64,000 nt of DNA from Lumbricus terrestris (taxonomy: Eukaryota; Annelida; Clitellata; Crassiclitellata; Lumbricidae): NCBI GenBank assembly GCA_949752735.1, contig OX457047.1, forward strand, positions 21,685,936 to 21,749,935. The letters are read 5' to 3'. This document shows positions 11,301-20,056 of the stretch, piece after piece. Position numbers and translations under genes: made by a program. The first letter of the stretch is position 1. Each line of letters opens with the position of its first letter. The notes under the pieces were generated by a model. That model was not told where the DNA came from, ran no database searches, and worked only from the letters and a program-made list of their open reading frames with translations.

Positions 11301-14300
11301 TCACTCGCAATTGCTCAGCACTTCGGCGTGAAACTCCGATTCACTGTCCGTGCTGTAGTCGGGAGCCTTTCTGAGTAGATTCCTGAAGGGGCACTAAAAC
11401 AAGTGCACATACAAACTATTTAAGTTGTTTCAACAAAGCAATTAATTAATTAATGAACTTACCCAGCAAACTCTAGAACTATAGCTGTTCCAAATGAACT
11501 GACAGAAGAAACCTTCTTGCGCCGTACAATTCTGTGACTGTCTATTCCACTCGGATACGCCCCGAAAGGTTTCTTTTCTGCATTAAAAACAGTCAATGTT
11601 ATCAAATAATCATCAAGGACATGCAGATTCTGCTAAAAAAAACAAAAGCCATGGCAAGTGGTTAGACATTTGCCTAAGACCAACAGTTTAAATCCTACTG
11701 ATAATGCCTGGAGTATAAACTTTTGAGCAACAGATGTATCTCTGAGTAAGGTTTCCTGAACATTCATTACTGCTAGCAATCATCTGCAAAAGTTCAGCAA
11801 AACATCTTTTAGCTCAGTATCATGTCCTAGGACCAGTGTTCGCAGAATGATGACCTTACCCAAAGTTCTGGAAAAGCAGATCTGCTAAAAAAACACTTAC
11901 CTAGAGTAAAATAAAATAAACAATTAACTGAAAATCTGAACCACACTTTTCAAGACTCGGTTACTTACATGAGCACTGTGTTTTAACTGCACTACAGCTG
12001 CTGCAGCAATGCCTAAATATACACTTGAGAGTGGTTACATTGTTCACGACAACAATGCATGAAATCGTTGGAACTCGGAATGTGACCAAGCATGCCTCTC
12101 TAAAATGAGACTTGATTGTGTGGCAGTATGTTCGGTGCCGTGTAACCAGAGGACCGCAGGTTCGAATCCACCTCTAGCCACCTTCGACAAGTTGTTTACC
12201 TACAATTGCCTCCTTTGCTCCTAGGTCATGGAGATTACCACGCTAGATTCGTGACCCGGCTGGGACATCTTAGCCTAATCAATGATGAGTAGCAGGGTTA
12301 GACAGGCTTTGAAATCTCATCAACTCATCATGCAACCTCAAATGTGGCAACAAATAATTTCTTTATGCCTTTGTAAATAGAATTCATTTGAAGAATGCCT
12401 TTCTTGACAACATTCCGCAAAAAATGCAGTAGATCTCTAAAAATACAATCAAGTGCAACTGAACAACGCTGCTGACCTGCAGCTGAAGGTGCTAATTTTT
12501 CTTCATTCTCGTAAAACTCTCTTTCTCTTTTCTGTTCTTCTGAAACAAAAGTTTTAAAAATTGTATAATTCTCCAGGTTTGCTAAACGATTCTCAAACCA
12601 TTACGAGAGTTTTTATTAAATTAAATAATGAATAGAACATTGCTAAGTACTGCTAGAAACAGCATAGAGGTCAAACATGAGTATCATCAGTGTTAAATGT
12701 TTTCTATTATTTATTTCTTCTGTAAACTACTGTACGTTCGCTGGTGGTCTAATAAAGAATATCGTTACTTCTTACATACCTACTTAGTATTGCAACGTCA
12801 ACTAATTAATTTCCAAAGTGACAAATAACACATTTTATGGAAGTGTGTTAATGAAATCAAATATCCTCCGCCCTTGTGATTTCCCTGGTCTGAGTTTTAA
12901 CTCTATATCTTCACGATAATATCAGGAGAGTATTATTCTAGATGTTGCAACTAGAGCTGCACTGAATAGGTGATAAACACTATTCAGTCGAATACGAATA
13001 ACTGGACCAACTATTCAGCTGAATACAAATACGAATAGTGTACACAATAGTTCTACTGACAACATTCAGTCACTGTACACAAAGAATGAGAATGCTAACG
13101 CTGCAATATTGTGGTCCAGGCTTTACAGGCAAGGCCTGGCTGCAACTACAGCACATATTTTATTAATAAGAGAGCTACATGTACTTCAGTCCACTCGCTA
13201 TAGCAGCCGCAGGTGTAGAAATCGATGTCACACAATGTATTGAGTTTAAGATTCTAATGTTCATGCGTAATTGCCTAGCAGGCCAAGCTCCGACCTATCT
13301 AATGGAACTCTGTGTGCCTGTGCTAGGCCGTAGATTCCTTCACTCTGCTACGCTTGGTGACCTGGTTGTCCCTATGGCTCGATCTTCCACAGTGCTGCAC
13401 AGAAGCTTTGCTATGGTCGGTCCGTCTTTCTGGAATAAGTTACTTATTAGTCTCTTTAATGAACTTCTTTGTCTTTCTTTGCCCCTTTTCCGCAAGCGTT
13501 TGAAAACCATTCTCTTTGATTGTGATTTGGTGTCAGGTCGCGAGCGCCTCTGAGGAGTTCTCTGGAAGGGGCACTATATAAATGTACGATTACAATTACA
13601 ATTACAACCACTATTCATATTCAGTCTGACCGCTACTATACGGCCAAATAGCGAATAGCTATATGGCGCGCTATTTGACCCCAAAGCGAATATGAAGTGA
13701 ATGTTTGGTACAGCCCTAGTTGCAACATATAGCATGATCAATGTCTTTTTACCGATGACAGTATAATGGAGAAAATTTGCATACCCTGCTCAACCTGTGG
13801 AAGAAGCTTATACAAAACATCTTGCATCGTCGAATCCAACCTAAAGGAAATTAAGAAATAAGACAGCCAAATTAAGAAGCAATAAAACACCAAATAGTAC
13901 TACAGTAAAACACCGAATATAGTACTACAGAAAAAATAAAACTATACCAACTAATAATTCAGTGATGCACAATGTTTACATCGACGATACTAAAATCGCT
14001 CTTTAAATACCCCCTCAATCAAGAGAATAAATTTGGAATTAAGTCGAATTAAGACAAATTATATGGAAAATCCAATACCCTCGGTTGGCAAAGGGTTAAA
14101 GCAAGCCAATAAATATGTAGCAAAATGATAGTAATGGACCACTATCTAGCACTGCGCTGCACTGTAACTGGTATGCTTGCTGAATCATCAGCATATATGA
14201 TATATTACACCATACTATTTTACAACGTACTATTTTACACCATACTATTTTACACTACACTATTTTACATCATACTATATTACACCATACTATTTTTCAC

Positions 14301-14845
14301 CATACTATTTTTACACCATACTATTTTACCTGATGTTGACCAGAGGATCTGTTGGGTGGATGAGAACCTTGCATTTTGGACACAGCAGACTGATGGCAAT
14401 GTGACGCACCAGACAACTCTTGCAGACTACACAAGAATAATACAACAACGTTAAACAGAGGGTATTCATTTATAACATTATTGGCCTTTTATTTTACCTA
14501 TAGGCTAGAAAATAAATGACGAGACATTTACACAAGCAATGTTGTTGCTTGCCTCTTATATGAACCCCTAAAATTCTTTTATGTTAAATACTTTATGATA
14601 TAATCGAAAAAAGAATTATATTTTAGGTTGGGAGTCCAGTCTCTGGCTCCAGCTTGCTCTCACTTCATACTCACTGCAAATTCAAGACTTCAAGGCTACT
14701 ACTCACATGTGTGAAGACATTCTGTGATGGTCGCCGCATTGAAAAAGTAACCCGAGCATAGTTCACACGTGAGCAGGCTGTTCAGCTCGGTTACTGGAAT
14801 TTTGGCAACTGGAAGATACGGAAGAAATTCTGCATCTTTGTTCAT
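8314..14845 (-). CDS. PCGF6: Polycomb group RING finger protein (PCGF6-like), 8 exons
   Basis: Exons in transcript order: 14707-14845, 14330-14426, 13785-13840, 12477-12539, 11463-11577, 9878-9965, 9128-9211, 8314-8370. Every junction keeps the frame and uses GT/AG, giving 232 residues. The first two exons encode a C3HC4 RING finger (C27, C30, C43, H45, C48, C51, C62, C65) with TITECLHTFCKSCLVRH. They are followed by PLVNIRLDSTMQDVLYKLLP and a basic QEEQKREREFY segment, the hallmark order of PCGF proteins. The last four exons form a RAWUL (ubiquitin-like) domain ending KPIILHYAVLP. PCGF proteins pair with RING1/RNF2 in nuclear PRC1 complexes that monoubiquitinate H2A; RAWUL binds BCOR- or PHC-type partners. 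CPKC...PLVNIRLD and the C-terminus look most like PCGF6, but the paralogue call is tentative. ATG 14845 directly follows a TTTAG, so an upstream exon is possible. Introns carry SINE, hAT and LINE insertions. Confidence 0.85.
10793..10875 (+). mobile_element. tRNA-like SINE head, degraded
   Basis: GGTCTGAATGGTAAGACACTGG followed after about 25 bases by GACATGGATTCTATACC resembles a tRNA A box and B box in correct order and spacing. It lies inside a PCGF intron. No tRNA fold was checked, so this is tentative. Confidence 0.3.
11198..11425 (+). mobile_element. tRNA-derived SINE, family A
   Basis: The head GGCGGTGGTGTAGTGGG (A box region), the B box GGTTCAAATCCACC, the body with TCGCAATTGCTCAGCAC, and the tail GAGCCTTTCTGAGTAG then GAAGGGGCACTA are collinear with the copies at 1545, 28060 and 40575. 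It lies in the intron between PCGF exons at 9878-9965 and 11463-11577. Confidence 0.75.
12119..12235 (+). mobile_element. Family-A SINE head, partial
   Basis: GCAGGTTCGAATCCACCTC and TAGCCACCTTCGACAAGTTG match the B box and start of the body of the family-A SINE. The downstream body diverges, so this is a truncated or chimeric copy inside a PCGF intron. Confidence 0.5.
12952..13718. mobile_element. hAT-like element carrying a nested LINE fragment
   Basis: The ends TAGAGCTGCACTGAATA (left) and the inverse of TAGGGCTGTACC (right) are flanked by the perfect 8-bp duplication GTTGCAAC at 12944-12951 and 13719-13726. The arms repeat ACTATTCAGNNGAATAC-like motifs. The middle is occupied by a plus-strand LINE 3' fragment (about 13085-13606). 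The whole composite sits in the PCGF intron 12540-13784. Confidence 0.75.
13085..13606 (+). mobile_element. LINE 3' fragment nested in a hAT element
   Basis: From 13179 an open frame encodes FMRNCLAGQAPTYLMELC and later RSFAMVGPSFWNKLLISLF, followed by RKRLKTILFD. This is the C-terminal end common to CR1/L2-like ORF2 proteins. The tail GAGCGCCTCTGAGGAG, GGGGCACTATATAAATG and an ATTACA repeat follow. The fragment at 38057-38366 encodes the same region. Confidence 0.7.
14200..14332. repeat. ~16-bp minisatellite abutting a PCGF splice donor
   Basis: About eight degenerate copies of CATACTATTTTACAC run up to the 3' edge of the PCGF exon at 14330-14426. On the minus strand every unit contains a GTAAAATAGTATGG-like string, and the real donor of that exon is the first of them. 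Confidence 0.8.
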
Positions 14846-15384
14846 CTAAATTCAGCAAGTCAAAGAGTCCAATAACTAAATTGTAAATGATGCAATCTCA
14901 TATACGATTCATAAACCAGTAAATTTGGAGAACCTGTATTTATCAATTTGGTATAATTGAATAATTCCACAATCTACTTAACTACCAGTGCGATGAAACG
15001 CGACGCCGAGAAATCCCGCGTGCACAATTATACATTATTTTAGTTGCTTCTATTGCTAAAATATTATACGATGACTTTTACCGTTGACCCGTCGAAACTT
15101 TTAATACTAATAAAAAATGTAAATTTCTTTAATTAAAAATTACTTTACAACAGTATTTTTAAAGAATGATAATAAAATTGAATTGTATTAAAATTTTAGC
15201 CAAAGGACCATGATGTAGGTTGAAACGGACTACGCTCGGAGTTACTTCGAGTAGCCTAAGCCCGCGCAGCGCGTGCAACAACGTTGATTCGAACGAATAA
15301 ATCGAACATTTGTATTGTATTGGCAGTATTGTGATGTATTGTGTTGTAGTGCATTGTATTGCATATGACTATTTATAAAGCACC
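14846..15384. other. Upstream region of the PCGF gene
   Basis: No coding sequence is recognised. CpG-containing strings occur around 15000-15030 and 15225-15290, and a degenerate TTGTA-type run precedes the repeat at 15385. Promoter position is unknown. Confidence 0.3.
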
Positions 15385-15500
15385 ATGATGTTTCCTCGAC
15401 TAGACCTTCTCGGATTTTGACCGGTCGCCGGAGCGGACAAAGCAGCCTGGTTACTGGAACCTATTGCGGACTTTACTTTGATAGAGCTGTCTGGTGCTAA
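15385..15500. repeat. Dispersed repeat, copy 1
   Basis: CGGATTTTGACC, the spaced GCCGGAGCGGAC and CTATTGCGGACTT match, in the same order and orientation, the segment at 55342-55480. Divergence is high and the family is unknown. The 5' flank TATTTATAAAGCACC looks like the inverse of a SINE/LINE tail. Confidence 0.5.
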
Positions 15501-16308
15501 GCTATAGTTTCTTTGGCGGAGAAATTTCGAAGCACGTTAGACTAGGCCTACATTTACATCCACGATAGGAAATCATTCAGAGGTTCTATAGGCCTATATA
15601 GGGCCTATGTAACTGTAAGTACCGACGTCTTCTAGCCTACAATGTTTGGCGATGCTTTTTTGTTCGTCGCTGGAGTCGGTTGGACCCATTAGGCCTAGGC
15701 CTATAGGCTAATGTGCGACAAATCAAATAATGTAAAAACAATTAATGTCAACAGTTCCAAAGAAATTTGAAAGGTCGTAATTATATATATATATAGGCAG
15801 CAAAGTACGTAGGTCAACATCAAAATGGGCTGCCGCGATCTAGTATGGTGGCGCCCCCACTGTCGCTGACCTTCTGTTCGCGGGTTCTGTTAAGACTCCG
15901 TCTCAGGGAAAAAGTTGAAAAATAGAAACCTTGAAAGAGTTTTAAATGATGAGACAGATAATATTATTATGTTCGTCCATTTGCGCCAACCCCGACTTCT
16001 ACGGCGCCATTACATTGATGATTCAGCCGATGTTATCTAAGACCATTAGCCGGATGAATCGGTTAAAGTGCACAGACGTTTGTATCCTAACCAAACTTAT
16101 TAATTCATTGGCAAAGTCATAATCAGAGATAGGTCAAACCAAAGTTTATTAATCGTGTTTTCAGTGCCGGTAGACCTATGTGAGGATAAATATTATTATG
16201 CTCATAGTAGCCTAGATAAAGCTATATTATAAGATAGCAGGCCTAATTGCAAGCCGCAATAACATTTCTTGTAGTAGTTGTAACATGATGGAAGAGAGGC
16301 CTAAAAGG
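15501..16308. other. Non-coding stretch
   Basis: Contains several AGGCCTATA-related strings and a short TA run at 15783-15796. No exon or element with defined ends was found. Confidence 0.35.
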
Positions 16309-16623
16309 CAGCGGCGCCCGCAGGATTTTTTTCTTGTACGCACAGAAATTTTCTAGAATTTTTCAAAAACATACGTTTTCTATTCGCCGAAAAAACTGAT
16401 GACCTTTTTTTTTTTAGTCATCAACCTAGAATTTCCCAAAAACATACCTTTTCTATCCGCCGAAAAAACTGATGACCTTTTTTTTTTTAGTCATCAATCC
16501 TAGAATTTCCCAAAAACATACCATTTGGGTCATCGCGCTGTACGCACTTACGTATGTGCGTACGTCTACGGGCGCCGCTGCTGTACGCACTTGCGTAAGT
16601 GCGTACGCCTGCGGGCGCCGCTG
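16309..16623. mobile_element. hAT-like MITE (315 bp), 8-bp TSD
   Basis: The inverted ends CAGCGGCGCCCGCAGG / CCTGCGGGCGCCGCTG are flanked by a perfect duplication CTAAAAGG (16301-16308 and 16624-16631). Inside are two ~70-bp tandem copies, each with a hairpin-forming GATGACC...TAGTCATC module, and two near-palindromes of the type GTACGCACTTGCGTAAGTGC next to the right end. Confidence 0.88.
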
Positions 16624-16741
16624 CTAAAAGGCTATGTAGCCCTAGAATAGTTACATTTAAGTTGCTTGTATGATTACTGTTTACTATACCCGTTGCGATT
16701 GCCTCTTTAACCTTTTGCCTCATTATAATTAGTCTTAATAT

Positions 16742-16749
16742 GTGACGTC
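16742..16749. promoter_or_regulatory. CRE-like palindrome
   Basis: A perfect TGACGTCA (cAMP-response-element core) lies about 150 bp upstream of a possible first coding exon at 16900. A second palindromic-type GTGACGTCATC occurs near 33436. Confidence 0.35.
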
Positions 16750-16899
16750 ACAATCACCGTTTATGACATCGTCGCAAGATGACGCAATTTTTCTTCGTTC
16801 ATTCGATTCATTCTGCTGGTGACTGCAGAGAAGAAATTAACAAAATCGATGAAAAAGGCGACAAAAGCGACAAAAGGCGACGAAAGATGACGAAAGAAG

Positions 16900-17046
16900 A
16901 TGACGAAGATGTCGAAGATGACAAAAAAAACAGTCACTGTGGCTGAAGTGATCGAACGGCAGTCGATCGATCAACGAAATCGGAAAGAAGAAATCATGAC
17001 AGAAATATCGTCGCCGTCAATTCACAGACTGAAAATATTCGATCCG
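16900..17046 (+). CDS. Possible first coding exon, unidentified gene
   Basis: An ATG at 16900, preceded by an in-frame TGA, opens a frame through VTVAEVIERQSIDQRNRKEE and EISSPSIHRLKIFDP. The frame meets a consensus donor G|GTAAGT at 17047. A CRE palindrome lies upstream at 16742. I recognise no family and found no continuing exon, so this could be chance. It would use the plus strand, divergent from the PCGF gene. Confidence 0.25.
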
Positions 17047-17119
17047 GTAAGTTAAGTAGGATATGGTTTGTAAAACGTTCGATTATTAAACCGTATACGT
17101 AGGCCTATAGCCAGAAAAA

Positions 17120-17738
17120 GATTCGCTGGTTTTGGAGGGATTTCAATTTACAATCACGGTCGCAAAATACGCAAAAGACGCACAATATTAGTAAGAACGA
17201 TCGGAAATTGCACATTTCGGCAGGTTGAGGACGTAGGCCTATGCAGTCTCAAAAGGCAGCACGTACTATAGCAACAAAATGGCCGACGGTCAGATAAGAG
17301 AGAAGATCGAGTTGAGGACAGACAGAAACACATCCTTCTCCACTTCCTTCTTCGACTCTTCCTCCTCCTTCTTCTAAACGTCAATCACTGTCTTTTCCTT
17401 CTCCATCACCATCTTCCAATCCTAATCCATCTTCTCCATGACCTTTCCTTCATCCTCTCCCCCTGATGCTCTTCTCCTATAGTTAATCTTTTCCCTTCTC
17501 TCATTCATTACTACCTTCGCGTTTTTCTCCTCCTTCTTTTTCGTCTCCTTCTTCTTCTTCCCATTTTCTTCTCCTCTTTCTTCATTTGCTTCTCTTTATG
17601 TTTCTTTGCCAGGTGAAGATAATTCGCTGATGTTGACGTCAATTCGTCGTTTATTCCCGCCATTCAGTCTCTCCGATCATCTGACTGATTTCTCTGGAAA
17701 GGCCAAGACAGACGGTAGGAAGATTGCATAGTCGGCTG
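17120..17738. other. Pyrimidine-rich non-coding stretch
   Basis: From about 17330 to 17600 the plus strand is strongly CT-rich (TCCTTCTTC-type blocks). No gene was recognised. Confidence 0.4.
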
Positions 17739-17935
17739 TGTATGTATGTGTGTATGTATGTATGTATGTATGTATGTGTGTATGTATGTATGTATGTATG
17801 TATGTATGTATGTATGTATGTATGTATGTATGTATGTGTGTGTGTATGTATGTATGTACGTACGTACGTACGTACGTACGTACGTACGTATGTACGCATG
17901 TACGCATGCACGTATGTACGTGTGTACGTGTATGC
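17739..17935. repeat. TATG then GTAC microsatellite
   Basis: A long TATG run changes abruptly to GTAC repeats (about 17858-17890), a self-complementary tetranucleotide, and then decays. Reading frames through it encode only simple repeats. Confidence 0.95.
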
Positions 17936-18080
17936 ACGGCTTTTGCATGCTGTCTGTTTGAATGAATTAAGTCGCTTAATATAGCGCCTTATTAGGTCGT
18001 CTACCATGCAAAGATATTGCGTGCAAAGTTGAAGACTGCAACAAACGTTGCACGCCTCAGTTGGATGATCTTGTACTTTA

Positions 18081-18638
18081 TCTATATAAATAAAAATGTA
18101 AAACGTTACCGTTCGACATGAAGGATCTCGGAAAGTTCTTAACCGATTGTTTTGAAAATTTTCGCGAAACGTTCCATTCGAACATGAGCGGGTTTGTATA
18201 ATGCCTTTTGGGGGAAAAGCGCAATCTTTACGACCAAAAAACACAACTTTTAATTCCATTCGATAGACGTCGATGGAGTCCAGCCATTTCGAGTTTGAAG
18301 ACGCATCCGTCCGCCCATTCTTCGGGCGCGTTTCAAACCCATTTTTCGGGCGCGTTTCAAAACGTATATCCGGCCGTCTTCTATAGCGCAAATTTATATG
18401 TAACTGTCGGTTTTTACAAAATCGTCCATTTGCGGCCGTTTTCCGCGCGTCTTTCTACAGTTTTCACGCATCCGTCCCTCCATTTTTCGGGAATGGAGGG
18501 AGGGGATGGGAAGAAGGCGAGGGGAGGAAGTCGATGGCAGGACGGGGAGGGGAAGAGGAGGGGAAAGGGGAGGGGACGTAGGAAGGGAGGGTTGGACAGT
18601 CTTTTCAGCCACAGCAACGCATGGCCGGGTACAGCTAG
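18081..18638 (+). mobile_element. Non-autonomous Helitron-like element
   Basis: The element begins A|TCTATATAAATAAAAATG, contains an AACCGATTGTTTTGAAAATT block near its 5' end as in many Helitrons, and ends GGCCGGGTACAGCTAG|T. The 5' TC, 3' CTRR (CTAG) and insertion between A and T fit Helitron rules; no inverted ends or target duplication are expected. A G/A-rich block occupies 18489-18595. It is non-coding and 558 bp long. Confidence 0.7.
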
Positions 18639-19696
18639 TTTCTTCATAATGCCATAATAATGGTAATGATAATAAGGTAATAACATTACATTAAATCTGT
18701 CATAACATGTTTTAAGTATCGTGTTGGGTTTCTGTGTTTCTTCAGGAACCGCTACACGGCTGCCTGAGAGATTGGCTTGAGGGAATTGGCTTGAGGGGTA
18801 GAACTGAGGGGATGGGACTGAGGGGATTGCGTTGAGTGTACGGCACTGTACGTGGCTGTGTGTTGTTTTTGTTGTTGTTGTGTGTTTGTAGTTTATTTGT
18901 ATTAGTACCTGCCGGGCCTCTGGCGTGGTTTAAAACCCCGTAAGCTCCTCGCAAAGGCAGGAGGGCCCCTGGCGCGGATTAGCCTAATATCTCGCAAGCC
19001 CACTATTATTAATTTTAAATTTATTTTTTATTACGTTTTGTGCGCTGGTGAGCCGCGGGATGAGAAGGGGGAATGAAGGGGTGGTGTGAGTGGACGGAAG
19101 TGGACGTGGTGGACGTGATCCGGATCACAAGGGTCGTCAAAACACAGCCTCAAGAGATGGACAACCTCAATTCAACCGACAATGAGACGGACGCATATCC
19201 CACCTGGGAAAAAACTCGTCATGAGACTGAAACAGATTTTTCAAATAAAATCAATTGATAGCGTGTGGATGAACCGAGTGGACTGTGAAATAAAGTACTT
19301 AACAATAATTAGGCCTATTGATTGTCATTTCTATGTCCTGTTTTCATTGCTCTTCTCGACTTTGGCCGATTTGTTATTCATCATTCGGTCAGCAAGTCCA
19401 TAGAAAACAACTAGGCCTATCAAGATTTAGGTTAAAGAAGTCATTACACGTAGCCTAAGGACTATATGAGGTAGATGAGTGGTATTAAATATCCAGCCCT
19501 AGCTGCCCTACCGCTCTGAAGTTTCTGCATGGCGGCGCTCAAAGAATCACAGAAAAAGGGTATCCATCCTCACCACTAGTGAGTTTAGGTCATGCAGAGC
19601 CCCGACATTCACAGGGACATGCAGCATCGGTTGGATAATTTAGAAATAAATATGCATGCGAATCTTAGGAGTTGCAGCTTTCACGATGGCTATTTC
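18639..19696. other. Mostly non-coding stretch
   Basis: Contains GT-rich imperfect runs near 18850-18900. Apart from the weak exon candidate at 19529, no feature is supported. Confidence 0.35.
19529..19578 (+). CDS. Possible short first exon
   Basis: The start GCATGGCGGCG opens MAALKESQKKGIHPHH and reaches a donor-like TA|GTGAGT at 19579. KKGIHP recalls the start of bL31-type ribosomal proteins, but 16 residues are not enough for a call and no second exon was found. A loosely similar stretch (GAATTTCTGAAGGCGCT) lies at 25155, on the other side of the LINE. Confidence 0.2.
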
Positions 19697-20056
19697 TATA
19701 TTTTTTTTTATTATTTTATTTATTTATTTTTTCCTCAACCAAAACAACAAACAAACATGATACAATTATGGCATTGAATAATAGGGCCTACATTAACATA
19801 ATTTGGTGAAGAAGGGGAGACCCAGAAGGGATAGAAAATCCCGCTAATAGGGCCACCCATAATTCATGTAAAATATAAAAGAAAAACATGACAGAGCATT
19901 CAATTGTAGGAATAAAAAAATGATGAGGGAGAGAAAGAAAAAAAAATTAAGCAATCGACATTTCTGTATATAACGAGAAAAACAACTCTTAACTAATGAC
20001 TTAACTAAAGACTTAACTAAGGGCTTGGCGAGACCACTGAGCAGAAACCTTAACCA

